From Bradyrhizobium sp. BR 10289 (GTDB taxonomy: Bacteria > Pseudomonadota > Alphaproteobacteria > Rhizobiales > Xanthobacteraceae): a DNA stretch of 64,000 nucleotides. The position numbers and the translations under genes were made by a program. The stretch is from the NCBI RefSeq assembly GCF_019455385.1, contig NZ_JACOFR010000006.1, positions 235,961 through 299,960 on the forward strand. Reading direction: 5' to 3'. The notes below the pieces were generated by a model, which was given only the letters and a program-made list of their open reading frames with translations, ran no database searches and was not told the origin of the DNA. Shown in pieces: positions 48,994-57,546 of this stretch. Each line of letters opens with the position of its first letter. The first letter of the stretch is position 1.

Positions 48994-49019
48994 TATAATG
49001 CAATTGAAGTAATTGCATT
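48994..49019 (+). promoter_or_regulatory. TATAAT box overlapping a perfect 9-bp palindrome before the 49-59 kb operon
   Basis: TATAAT is at 48994-48999. From 48997, AATGCAATT-GAAGT-AATTGCATT is a perfect 9-bp inverted repeat with a 5-base spacer (48997-49019). The palindrome covers the end of the -10 box and the probable start point, which suits a repressor that blocks RNA polymerase. The IclR-family regulator encoded in the operon (55.5 kb) is the obvious candidate. No good -35 box stands 17 bp upstream. Confidence 0.6.
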
Positions 49020-49076
49020 GCGATTATTGTAGTCCGCGACCCGGGCCACTGTCGGCCCTCCCGGGAGGCAGGTTCG

Positions 49077-50543
49077 ATGGCTCTGATCGAGGCGCTCAAG
49101 CGGTTGCTGGGCGACACGGCCGTGCTGATGCGCGATGAGGATCTTGCCGCATTCACCGAGGATTGGCGCGGCCGCTATCGGGCGCCGGCGCTTTGCGCAG
49201 TGCTGCCCTCGACAACCCAGCAGGTCGCCGCAGTCGTTCGCCTCTGTGTCGAGAGCGGCGTACCGGTGCTGCCGCAGGGCGGCAACACCAGCCTGTGCGG
49301 CGGCGCGACGCCCTCCGATCAAGGCGAGCGTCCGGTCATCGTGCTGTTGACGCGCATGCGAAGGATCCGCGCGATCGATCCAGCCAACAATACCATGGTT
49401 GTTGATGCCGGCTGCGTCCTCGCGACCATTCAGGAAGCCGCGGCGGCCGAGGGGCGGCTCTATCCCGTCAGCCTCGGCGCTGAGGGCTCCTGCCAGATCG
49501 GCGGCAACATCGCGACCAATGCCGGGGGCACGGGCGTGCTGCGCTACGGCAACACGCGCGAGAACGTGCTCGGACTTGAAGTCGTGCTGCCGGATGGCTC
49601 GGTCTGGGACGGGCTCTACGCTCTGCGCAAGAACAATACCGGCTACGACCTCAAGCATCTTTTCATCGGCTCGGAAGGCACGCTCGGCATCATCACCGGG
49701 GCGGTGCTTAAGCTGCATCCGCTACCGACGGCAGAAGCCGTCGCGTGGCTCGCGGTCGAGAATCCGCAGCGGGCGCTCGACGTGCTCGGCCTGTTTCAGG
49801 CGACGTGGAATTCGCGCCTCTCCGCCTTCGAGATGATGAACGCGGAGCAGGTTCGGCTCGTGCTCGAGCAGGTTCCGGGCCGTCGCTGTCCGCTCGCCGA
49901 GATCGATACCTGGCATGTGCTGGTCGAACTCTCCGACACCGGCGATGCCGGCGCGTTGGCTGCGGCCATGCAAGGCGTGCTCGAGCAGGCGCTCGAAGCC
50001 GGCATGATCCGTGACGGCGTCGTTGCCTCGAGCGAGGCGCAGCGCAAGGCGATGTGGCTGGTGCGGCATAGCGTGTCCGAGGCCAACAAGAAGGCCGGCG
50101 TTGGCCTCACGTCGGATTGCGCGGTGCCGGTCTCGGCGGTGCCAGCGTTTATCGACCGGGCGATGGCCTCGGTACGCGCCATCGTGGCGGATGTTCGGTT
50201 CGTGATCGTCGGCCATCTCGGCGACGGCAACGTCCACTTCATTCCGTTTTTCAGCTTTGCGCAATGGGACGCCATGCCGGATCGCGACGCGCTCGCACAG
50301 CGCATCCGCCGCGCCATGAACGACGCCGCAAGCTCGCTGCGCGGCACCTTCAGCGCAGAACACGGCGTCGGCCGGACGCTGACCGGCGAGATGAGCCGCT
50401 ACAAGGCGCACGCCGAGCTCGCTTTGATGCGCGCCGTGAAGCAGGCTTTCGACCCAAAGGGCCTGTTTAATCCCGGCCGCGTCCTGCCGCCGCCATCACC
50501 AAGTGCCTCGCCATCTATCGCACCATCGCAAAGAGGGGACTGA
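49077..50543 (+). CDS. FAD-linked D-2-hydroxyacid dehydrogenase (D-2-hydroxyglutarate dehydrogenase/GlcD-like)
   Basis: A 488-residue flavoprotein with GGGAGGCAGGTTCG before the ATG. The PCMH-type FAD domain has PVLPQGGNTSLCGGATPSDQ, then GSCQIGGNIATNAGGTGVLR, which contacts the flavin, and YDLKHLFIGSEGTLGIITGA. The C-terminal cap includes VIVGHLGDGNVHF (metal-binding His) and FSAEHGVGRTLTGEM (second metal site), typical of D2HGDH and D-lactate dehydrogenases. No iron-sulfur domain is present. It is the first gene of a seven- to eight-gene operon. Confidence 0.92.
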   Translation: MALIEALKRLLGDTAVLMRDEDLAAFTEDWRGRYRAPALCAVLPSTTQQVAAVVRLCVESGVPVLPQGGNTSLCGGATPSDQGERPVIVLLTRMRRIRAIDPANNTMVVDAGCVLATIQEAAAAEGRLYPVSLGAEGSCQIGGNIATNAGGTGVLRYGNTRENVLGLEVVLPDGSVWDGLYALRKNNTGYDLKHLFIGSEGTLGIITGAVLKLHPLPTAEAVAWLAVENPQRALDVLGLFQATWNSRLSAFEMMNAEQVRLVLEQVPGRRCPLAEIDTWHVLVELSDTGDAGALAAAMQGVLEQALEAGMIRDGVVASSEAQRKAMWLVRHSVSEANKKAGVGLTSDCAVPVSAVPAFIDRAMASVRAIVADVRFVIVGHLGDGNVHFIPFFSFAQWDAMPDRDALAQRIRRAMNDAASSLRGTFSAEHGVGRTLTGEMSRYKAHAELALMRAVKQAFDPKGLFNPGRVLPPPSPSASPSIAPSQRGD

Positions 50544-50544
50544 C

Positions 50545-51630
50545 ATGAGCCATCTTCCGAAGATCATCACCTCCCGCCGTCGCCTTCTGCTCGGTGCCGG
50601 AGCCGGTGCCGTCGCACTCGCCGCGCCCGCCGTCTGGTCTCCAACCCGCGCTGCGGGCAAGCGAATCGTGGTGCGCGACGATGGAGGCATCTACACCAAA
50701 GCCTATGGCGCGGTGTTCTACCGTCCCTTCACCGAGGCGACGGGAATCGAGGTCGTCGGCGTGCAGGCCAATGCCGAGCCGGTCGCCCAGATCAAGACCA
50801 TGGTCGACACCAAGAACTACACCTGGGACATGGCCAAGATCAGCTGGCCCGCGATCCTGCTGCTCACCACGGGCAGCAAACCCTATCTCGAGAAGCACGG
50901 CCTCGAAGCCGAGCCGGTCGTCAAGTCGATTCCGACCGAGTTCATGTCGCCCTATGGCGTCGGCACCAACGTCTACACCACGGTGCTTGCCTATCGCACC
51001 GACGCCTTCAAAGGCCGCAAGGCGCCGCAGTCCTGGGCCGACTTCTGGAATGTGAACGAGTTTCCCGGCCGCCGCGCCGTGCGCAAGCACCCCTTCGACA
51101 CGATCGAGGAGGCGCTGATGGGGGCAGGCACGCCGACCGCTCAGGTCTACCCTTGCGACCTCGATAAGGCCTTTGCCTCGCTCGACAAGATCAAGCCGTC
51201 GGTCGCGGTATGGTGGACGAGCGGTGCGCAGGTCGAGCAGATGCTGACCTCGGGTGAGATCGATTTATTGCCGACCTGGGTGTCCCGTCCGCAGGCTGCG
51301 CAAGCCGCCGGCGCACCCGTCGAGATCGTCTGGAACCAGGGCATCTGGGGCGGCGACAATTGGTCGATCCTCGCCGGTACACCGAATGCCGATGCCTGTC
51401 GCGAGTTCATCAAGTTCGCCTCCGATCCGAAGCGCCAGGCCGCGCTCACCGAGTACTTCCCGGCCGGGCTGACGCAACCCGAGGCCTTCAACTACGTCAA
51501 GCCGGAGCTCGCCAAGAACTGTCCGACCTATCCGGACAACATCAAGGCCGGCCTGAAGATCGATGCGAAATTCTGGCTCGACAATCAAGCCGCCGTGATC
51601 GAGCGCTTCAACAGCTGGGTCCTGTCCTGA
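50545..51630 (+). CDS. Spermidine/putrescine-type ABC substrate-binding protein, Tat-exported
   Basis: A 361-residue binding protein starting at the ATG at 50545 behind AGAGGGGACTG, only 1 bp after the preceding stop. The leader is ITSRRRLLLGAGAGAVALAA, a twin-arginine signal. KRIVVRDDGGIYTKAYGAVF opens the mature fold, and YTWDMAKISWPAILLLTTG, VWWTSGAQVEQMLTSGEIDL and GGDNWSILAGTPNADACREF match PotD-type proteins. It probably binds a basic or polyamine-like ligand; specificity is not certain. Confidence 0.92.
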   Translation: MSHLPKIITSRRRLLLGAGAGAVALAAPAVWSPTRAAGKRIVVRDDGGIYTKAYGAVFYRPFTEATGIEVVGVQANAEPVAQIKTMVDTKNYTWDMAKISWPAILLLTTGSKPYLEKHGLEAEPVVKSIPTEFMSPYGVGTNVYTTVLAYRTDAFKGRKAPQSWADFWNVNEFPGRRAVRKHPFDTIEEALMGAGTPTAQVYPCDLDKAFASLDKIKPSVAVWWTSGAQVEQMLTSGEIDLLPTWVSRPQAAQAAGAPVEIVWNQGIWGGDNWSILAGTPNADACREFIKFASDPKRQAALTEYFPAGLTQPEAFNYVKPELAKNCPTYPDNIKAGLKIDAKFWLDNQAAVIERFNSWVLS

Positions 51631-51656
51631 ACCGTCTTGCCCGACCGGAGCAGCCC

Positions 51657-52751
51657 ATGGTCTCGTCGAGCCTGCGCATCCTGGGACTTTCCAAGCGCTA
51701 TGGCGACTTCGTCGCGCTGGCACCGACCAGTCTCGACGTCGCCAAGGGCGAATTTCTCACGCTGCTGGGCCCTTCCGGCTCGGGCAAGACGACGCTGCTT
51801 AGCCTGATCGCCGGACTCGCCCATCCCGATGAGGGCCAGATCCTCGTCGACGATGCTGATGTGACGCACAGCCCCGCCTATGCGCGTGACATCGGCGTGG
51901 TGTTCCAGAACTACGCGCTGTTTCCTCACATGACGGTCGAGGACAACATCGCCTTTCCCCTGAAGATGCGGAAAGTGAGCGAAGCGGAGGCGCGCCGGCG
52001 CACGATGGAAGCGCTGGAGACCGTACGGCTGCCGCACGTCGCAAAGCGCTTTCCGCGCGAGCTTTCGGGCGGCCAGCAGCAGCGCATTGCGCTGGCGCGC
52101 TGCATCGTCTACCGGCCAGCGATCATCCTGATGGACGAGCCGCTCGGCGCGCTCGACAAGAAGCTGCGCGACCAGATGCAGCTCGAGATCAAGCGCATCC
52201 ATCGCGAGCTGCGTACCACCATCATTTACGTCACCCACGACCAGGAAGAGGCGATGACGATGTCGGATCGCATTTGCCTGATGAATGCGGGTGCGATCGA
52301 GCAGCTCGGTACGCCGGAGGATCTCTACTTTCGCCCGCGCTCCGTGTTCGTCGCGGACTTCCTCGGCGAGTCCAATTTGCTCAGCGCCACGGTACGCGAT
52401 GTCGACGCGCACGGCCTCGACATCGCGCTGGCGGCTCAAGCCGCGCCGTCGCGTGCGGTCGGCAACGGAGCGCAGTTTGCCGCCGGCGAGCCCATCAAGG
52501 TCATGGTCCGGCCGCAGAATCTGCAAGTCGCGACCGCCGGAGCAGGTGGGCTCACCGGCCGGCTGGTTGACGTGATGATCAGCGGCAGCCTGACGCGGCT
52601 CTACATCGCGCCGGAGGTGGCAGGCCTGCCGCAGCTCGTCGCTGCCTACCCGACCCGCTCCGGCTCAGCGCCCCACGAGATCGGGCAGCTGGTTTCGCTC
52701 GCCTGGAATCCGGCGGATGCGGTCGCGATCCGCGATGATGGAGGGCGTTGA
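51657..52751 (+). CDS. Polyamine-type ABC transporter ATPase (PotA-like)
   Basis: A 364-residue ATPase. Walker A is LLGPSGSGKTTLLSLIAGLA, the Q-loop is IGVVFQNYALFPHMTVEDNI, the signature is ELSGGQQQRIALARCI, Walker B is PAIILMDEPLGALDKKL, and the switch is IIYVTHDQEEAMTMSDR. The C-terminal 100 residues form a TOBE domain (IKVMVRPQNLQVA). It starts 26 bp after the binding-protein stop and ends 4 bp before the permease start chosen here. Confidence 0.95.
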   Translation: MVSSSLRILGLSKRYGDFVALAPTSLDVAKGEFLTLLGPSGSGKTTLLSLIAGLAHPDEGQILVDDADVTHSPAYARDIGVVFQNYALFPHMTVEDNIAFPLKMRKVSEAEARRRTMEALETVRLPHVAKRFPRELSGGQQQRIALARCIVYRPAIILMDEPLGALDKKLRDQMQLEIKRIHRELRTTIIYVTHDQEEAMTMSDRICLMNAGAIEQLGTPEDLYFRPRSVFVADFLGESNLLSATVRDVDAHGLDIALAAQAAPSRAVGNGAQFAAGEPIKVMVRPQNLQVATAGAGGLTGRLVDVMISGSLTRLYIAPEVAGLPQLVAAYPTRSGSAPHEIGQLVSLAWNPADAVAIRDDGGR

Positions 52752-52755
52752 GGCC

Positions 52756-54525
52756 ATGGGCGCAAAGCAGCGCGCGCTGTCGCAAGGCCGGATCTGGAGC
52801 TGGGTCGCAATGGGCGGCCCGCTCGGGCTGCTGCTCGTGCTGTTTCTGGTCTATCCGGTCGGCCAGCTGCTGCTGCTCAGCATCCACAACGACAGCGGCT
52901 TCACGCTCGCGCAATATCGCCAGCTCTTCGCATCTTCAGTCTATGTCGACGTTCTCCTCATTACGCTCAAGATCTCGCTGGTCACGACATTGGTCTGCGT
53001 CGTCACCGGCTATCCCATCGCCTATCTGATCTCCGTGGTCGGCAAGGAGCGCAAGGCGACGCTGCTGTTCTGGGTGCTGTTGTCTTTCTGGACCAGTTTT
53101 CTGGTGCGCGCCTTTGCCTGGATCGTGCTGTTGGGACGCAACGGCGTCATCAACAAATTGCTGCTGTCGCTCGGGATCATCTCGAGCCCGGCGAACCTGC
53201 TCTACAATTTCGGCAGCGTCCTGGTCGGCATGGTCAATGCCTTGCTGCCGCTCGCCGTGCTGACCATGCTCTCGGTGATGGAGAACATCGACCGTAACCT
53301 GCCGCGTGCCGCGGCGACACTCGGGGCGCGCCCCGGCATGGCGTTCTGGAAGATCTACTTTCCTCTGTCGCTGCCCGGTGTCGCGGCGGCCGGCATCATG
53401 GTGTTCGTCACCGCGATCGGATTCTTCATCGTGCCGGCGCTACTCGGCGGCCGGCGCGACACCATGATCACGCAGCTCATCATCGACCAGATCCAGCAGA
53501 CCATGAACTGGGGTTTTGCCGGCGCGATCTCCGTGCTGTTGCTGTTCGTCGTGCTGATCGTCTTTGCCGCCTATGACCGGCTGCTCGGCCTGTCGACGAT
53601 GACGGGCTCCGCCGCGGCCCGCAAGCCCGAACCGTCGCGTCTGTCAGAACCGCTCGCGAAGGTCGGCGACGTGCTCCTGACGGTGCTCGGAACGATCTCG
53701 GATGCCATCATCTCGCTGCTGCCGTCGCGCCGCCGCGACCGCAATCCGGACCAGCCCGGGCTTGGCTTGCAGGCGTTCGTCTGGACCATGCTTCTTATCA
53801 TCAGCCTGCCCACGGTCCTGATGATCCCGCTGTCCTTCGGCAAAGGCGGGCTGAACTGGCCCCCGCAGGGCTTTACGCTGCATTGGTACGAGACCGTGCT
53901 GGCCTCCCCGGTGTGGACGCAGGCCATGCTGCGCTCGCTGATGGTCGGCGTCGGCACGGGGCTCCTTGCCATGCTGATCGGCACGCCGGCGGCGTTCCTG
54001 CTGGTGCGCAGCGACATTCCGGGGAAGGGAGCCTGGCTCGCCTTCATCCTGTCGCCGATCGTCGTGCCGCGCATGATCATCGCGGTTGGCCTGTTCTACG
54101 TCTTCGCGAATATCGGCCTGGTCGGCAGCGCCTTCGGTCTCATCCTCGGCCACACGGTCGTCGCGGTGCCCTATGTGGTGATGACCATGATGGCCGTGCT
54201 GCGCAACTACGATACGCGGCTCGATCATGCTGCCTCGAGCCTCGGCGCGCGGCCGTTCGCAACGCTGCGTCACGTCACCTTTCCGATCCTGGGCGCGGGC
54301 ATGATGTCGTCGTTTCTATTCGCCTTTGCGACCTCGTTTGACGAGCTGACGATCGCGCTGTTCGCCACCGGCGGCCTCAATGCCACGCTGCCCAAGCAGT
54401 TCTGGGACGAGGTGACGCTACAGGTCTCGCCGGTCATCGCGGCCGTGTCGACCTGCCTGTTCATCTTCATGGGGCTCCTGATCTTCACGGCCGAACGCCT
54501 GCGTCGGCGCGCTGCCGCACGGTAG
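52756..54525 (+). CDS. Polyamine-type ABC permease, PotB-PotC domains fused in one chain
   Basis: A 589-residue membrane protein that carries two complete permease domains. The first EAA loop is AAATLGARPGMAFWKIYFPL (about residues 194-213) and the second is AASSLGARPFATLRHVTFPI (about 494-513), joined by a polar linker (about residues 288-330, PSRRRDRNPDQPG). Normally these are separate PotB and PotC subunits. The start is uncertain: an ATG at 52735 also fits, overlapping the ATPase gene, while 52756 has GAGGCC before it. The fusion makes the transporter a three-gene set. Confidence 0.9.
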   Translation: MGAKQRALSQGRIWSWVAMGGPLGLLLVLFLVYPVGQLLLLSIHNDSGFTLAQYRQLFASSVYVDVLLITLKISLVTTLVCVVTGYPIAYLISVVGKERKATLLFWVLLSFWTSFLVRAFAWIVLLGRNGVINKLLLSLGIISSPANLLYNFGSVLVGMVNALLPLAVLTMLSVMENIDRNLPRAAATLGARPGMAFWKIYFPLSLPGVAAAGIMVFVTAIGFFIVPALLGGRRDTMITQLIIDQIQQTMNWGFAGAISVLLLFVVLIVFAAYDRLLGLSTMTGSAAARKPEPSRLSEPLAKVGDVLLTVLGTISDAIISLLPSRRRDRNPDQPGLGLQAFVWTMLLIISLPTVLMIPLSFGKGGLNWPPQGFTLHWYETVLASPVWTQAMLRSLMVGVGTGLLAMLIGTPAAFLLVRSDIPGKGAWLAFILSPIVVPRMIIAVGLFYVFANIGLVGSAFGLILGHTVVAVPYVVMTMMAVLRNYDTRLDHAASSLGARPFATLRHVTFPILGAGMMSSFLFAFATSFDELTIALFATGGLNATLPKQFWDEVTLQVSPVIAAVSTCLFIFMGLLIFTAERLRRRAAAR

Positions 54526-54557
54526 CCGTTCCACTCTCGAAATAGAGGTTTTCTTAC

Positions 54558-55463
54558 ATGCTGACTGCTCCTCGCCTTCGCGGCCTGTTCCCCGCCATTC
54601 CGACCCCGGTCAAGTCCGACGACACCGTCGATGCCGCTGCCGTTTCGGCGCTGTTCGCCTGGCTCAACAAGCAGGGTATCGAGGGCGTCGTGCCGCTTGG
54701 CGGCACCGGCGAATATGGCGCGCTGGCGCGAGCCGAGCGGATCAAGATGGCGGGCCTCTCGGTAAAGGCCATGAACGGCAGAGGTCCGGTGATCGCGGGT
54801 GTGCTGGACACCGGCTTTCACGATGCGCTTCAGGCGGGCAGGGAATTCGCCGCGGAGGGCGTGGACGGCCTGCTGGTCCTTACGCCATACTACACCAATC
54901 CGACTCAGGCCGGCATTCGCGACTATTTCCTGCGCTATGCCGATGCCTCGCCTGTGCCCATCCTGATCTACGAAATCCCCTACCGCACTCGGATCGCGAT
55001 CGAACCGAAGATCCTGCATGAGCTCTCCAGGCACCCCAACATCATCGGCATGAAGGCCTGCAATCTCGACATGTATCATTTCCTGCAGGTGGTCGCCGGC
55101 GTCGACGAGAGCTTTGCGGTGCTGAGCGGCGAGGATAGCCTGTTTCCGCTGCATTTGGCGGCCGGCGCGAGGGGCGGCATCATCGTGACCGCGTGCCTGC
55201 TGCCGCGCGCCTGGCGGCAGATTTACGAGACGGCGATCGCCGGGCGCACCGCGGAAGCATTGAGCCTGCATCGTCGCCTGATCCCGCTCATGAACATGGC
55301 CTTTGCCGAAACCAATCCTGGGCCGATGAAGGCGGTGATGGATATGATCGGCATCGACGCACCGCGCATGCTGGCACCCCTGGTCCAGCCGGCGCCGGCG
55401 CTGGTATCCGATCTGCGCGTTGAACTCCGCAAGCAGTTGGCGATTTCCGAGAACGTTGCATGA
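54558..55463 (+). CDS. DapA-family class I aldolase/lyase
   Basis: A 301-residue TIM-barrel lyase. The N-terminus has LRGLFPAIPTPVKSDDTVDA, followed by GGTGEYGALARAER, the pyruvate carboxylate-binding loop. The Schiff-base Lys is in NIIGMKACNLD, and the catalytic Tyr in ILIYEIPYRTR. True DapA has a GTTGE loop and different C-terminal helices; this sequence fits the wider family that cleaves or dehydrates keto acids (such as KDG, 4-hydroxy-2-oxoglutarate or hydroxyproline-derived intermediates). The product is not assignable. GAGGTTTTCTTAC precedes the ATG. Confidence 0.9.
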   Translation: MLTAPRLRGLFPAIPTPVKSDDTVDAAAVSALFAWLNKQGIEGVVPLGGTGEYGALARAERIKMAGLSVKAMNGRGPVIAGVLDTGFHDALQAGREFAAEGVDGLLVLTPYYTNPTQAGIRDYFLRYADASPVPILIYEIPYRTRIAIEPKILHELSRHPNIIGMKACNLDMYHFLQVVAGVDESFAVLSGEDSLFPLHLAAGARGGIIVTACLLPRAWRQIYETAIAGRTAEALSLHRRLIPLMNMAFAETNPGPMKAVMDMIGIDAPRMLAPLVQPAPALVSDLRVELRKQLAISENVA

Positions 55464-56353
55464 CGGGGGATGGCGACATGGCACGTTCTGGCCAGGGTGG
55501 CTCGCGGAAGGCCGGCAAGACGAAGGGCGAGGCAAAAGCTCGTGCTGCAACGCCTGTCGCCAAACGTGCAGAGCCAGGACGCTCGTCCCTGTTCGTCGGC
55601 TCGACCGAGAAGGCGTTCCAGGTCCTGCATGCCTTCGATGGGCCGCGACGCTTCATGACGCTTGCCGATATCGCACGGGCCGCCAATCTGGATCGCAGCG
55701 CGACGCAGCGGCTGGTCTACACGCTGGAATCGCTGGGCTATCTCAAGCGGATTGAGGGCACGCGCGACTACGGGCTGACCTCGAAAGTGCTGCAGTTCTC
55801 CCACAGCTATCTCAAGGCCAACGAGCTCATCGACAAGGCCTCGCCCTATCTCCTCGACATGAGCCGCAATCTTGGCGAGACCTGCAACCTGCATGAGCTC
55901 GATGGCCACGAGGTCGTGTTCGTGGCGCGTTTTCCCGGCCAGCACCTGATCCATATCGATTTCGTGATCGGAAGCCGGCTGCCGGCTTACTTCACAGCCT
56001 CCGGCATAGCCATCCTGGCGGCCCTTCCCGAAGCAGAGCAACAGGACCTCCTGAAGCGTACTCGACTGGAGCCACTCACGCCTTACACGATTACGGATCC
56101 CGGTAAGCTCATGGAGCAGGTCGGTCTCGCCGCCAAGCGCGGCTATTCGATCCAGATCAACCAGAGCGTCATGGGCGATATTTCCGTCGCGGCGCCGATC
56201 ATCGACGAGCACGGGCGGGCCATCGCCGCCGTCAATATTTCCGTGCCCACGACGCGCTGGACCATTGAGCGTGTCGAGGCCGAGCTGGTTCAGCATGTTC
56301 ACGTCGCCGCGACGTCGATCTCGAAATCCAAGTTCAAACGCTACGCGGCCTGA
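55460..56353 (+). CDS. IclR-family transcriptional regulator
   Basis: A 297-residue regulator. The start overlaps the DapA-like stop by 4 bp (ATGA). An Ala/Lys/Arg-rich N-terminal extension of about 45 residues precedes the winged helix, RFMTLADIARAANLDRSATQ and RLVYTLESLGYLKR. The C-terminal effector domain has CNLHELDGHEVVFVARFPGQ and AVNISVPTTRWTIE. It sits inside the operon it probably controls; the palindrome at 48997-49019 is its candidate operator. Confidence 0.93.
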   Translation: MTGDGDMARSGQGGSRKAGKTKGEAKARAATPVAKRAEPGRSSLFVGSTEKAFQVLHAFDGPRRFMTLADIARAANLDRSATQRLVYTLESLGYLKRIEGTRDYGLTSKVLQFSHSYLKANELIDKASPYLLDMSRNLGETCNLHELDGHEVVFVARFPGQHLIHIDFVIGSRLPAYFTASGIAILAALPEAEQQDLLKRTRLEPLTPYTITDPGKLMEQVGLAAKRGYSIQINQSVMGDISVAAPIIDEHGRAIAAVNISVPTTRWTIERVEAELVQHVHVAATSISKSKFKRYAA

Positions 56354-56360
56354 AACGCCG

Positions 56361-57518
56361 ATGCCGATGCTCCTCAATGGCAGCGACTATCGCCGCCGCG
56401 CGCGACGATTCCTCCCGCGCGGGCTGTTCGAATATATCGACCGCGGCTCCGAGGATGAAACGGCATTGACGCGCCTGCGTGCCTCGCTTGACGCCATTAC
56501 CTTGTTGCCCGCGGTGCTGACGGGGCACGACCGGCGCGATCTCGATACGGTGTTGTTCGGCCAAAGGATCGCTGCGCCCCTCGTTGTCGCGCCGACGGCG
56601 CTCGCCGGACTTGTTTCGCATGATGGGGAGACGAAGCTGGCCCGCGCGGCCTCGCGCGTCGGCATTCCCATCTGCATCTCGACGCAATCGGTGACCACGG
56701 TGGAGGCAATCCGGCGCGGCGCGCCGGATGCCTTGCTCTGGTTCCAGCTCTATGTCTGGCGCGACCGCGCCCTGACCGCACGTCTCCTGGAGCGTGCGAG
56801 CGCCTGCGGCTGCGACAACCTGGTCGTCACGGTCGATACGCCCGTCCCGCCCAATCGGGAGTATAATGAACGCAACGGGTTCGGCATTCCGCTCAAACCG
56901 CAGCTGCGCAGCATGATCGACGTGGCACTGCATCCGAGCTGGCTGTTGGGAGTTCTCGCGCGCTATCTCATGGGCGAGGGCATGCCGACCTACGGCCATT
57001 ATCCGGACGCATTTCGCACCGCCATCACCCGCGCTGACGTCGCCGAGGCGGTCCGGCTCGAGCCTCGGCTGAACTGGGACGACATGCGCCGGCTGCGCGA
57101 GATATGGCCAGGCAAGCTCACCATCAAGGGCGTGCTCACGGTGGAGGATGCCGAAAAGGCGGTCGAGATCGGGGCCGACGGCATCGTGGTCTCGGTCCAT
57201 GGCGGGCGCAATCTCGACTGTCTGCCGGCTCCGGCGGATTGCGTTCCGGGGATTGCCGACGCCGTGAATGGCCGTCTGACGATTCTGGCCGACAGCGGCG
57301 TCCGGCGCGGCACCGACGTCTTGAAATATCTGGCGCTGGGCGCGGAAGCCGTGCTTCTCGGTCGCTTGCCGCTGTGGGGACTTGCGGCCGGGGGAGAGTC
57401 AGGCGCCGAAGCCGTCCTGCGTATGGTCCTGCGCGAGATGGATACCGCCATGGCTTTCCTGGGCGCGCCTTGCGTTCCGGCCCTGCGGAATGGGCGCGCG
57501 CGCGACCTACGGAACTAA
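56361..57518 (+). CDS. FMN-dependent alpha-hydroxyacid oxidase/dehydrogenase (LldD-like)
   Basis: A 385-residue FMN TIM-barrel protein. The ATG at 56361 starts 7 bp after the IclR stop. FEYIDRGSEDETAL, PLVVAPTALAGLVSHDGETK and WFQLYVWRDRALTARLLERA are the FMN and substrate blocks. TIKGVLTVEDAEKAVEIGAD gives the FMN-binding Lys, and VSVHGGRNLDCLPAP gives the catalytic His and Arg. It oxidises an L-2-hydroxy acid such as L-lactate, L-mandelate or L-2-hydroxyglutarate analogues. It complements the D-specific flavoprotein at the operon head. Confidence 0.92.
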   Translation: MPMLLNGSDYRRRARRFLPRGLFEYIDRGSEDETALTRLRASLDAITLLPAVLTGHDRRDLDTVLFGQRIAAPLVVAPTALAGLVSHDGETKLARAASRVGIPICISTQSVTTVEAIRRGAPDALLWFQLYVWRDRALTARLLERASACGCDNLVVTVDTPVPPNREYNERNGFGIPLKPQLRSMIDVALHPSWLLGVLARYLMGEGMPTYGHYPDAFRTAITRADVAEAVRLEPRLNWDDMRRLREIWPGKLTIKGVLTVEDAEKAVEIGADGIVVSVHGGRNLDCLPAPADCVPGIADAVNGRLTILADSGVRRGTDVLKYLALGAEAVLLGRLPLWGLAAGGESGAEAVLRMVLREMDTAMAFLGAPCVPALRNGRARDLRN

Positions 57519-57546
57519 GATCATCTGCAACATTTGGAAAACCGCT

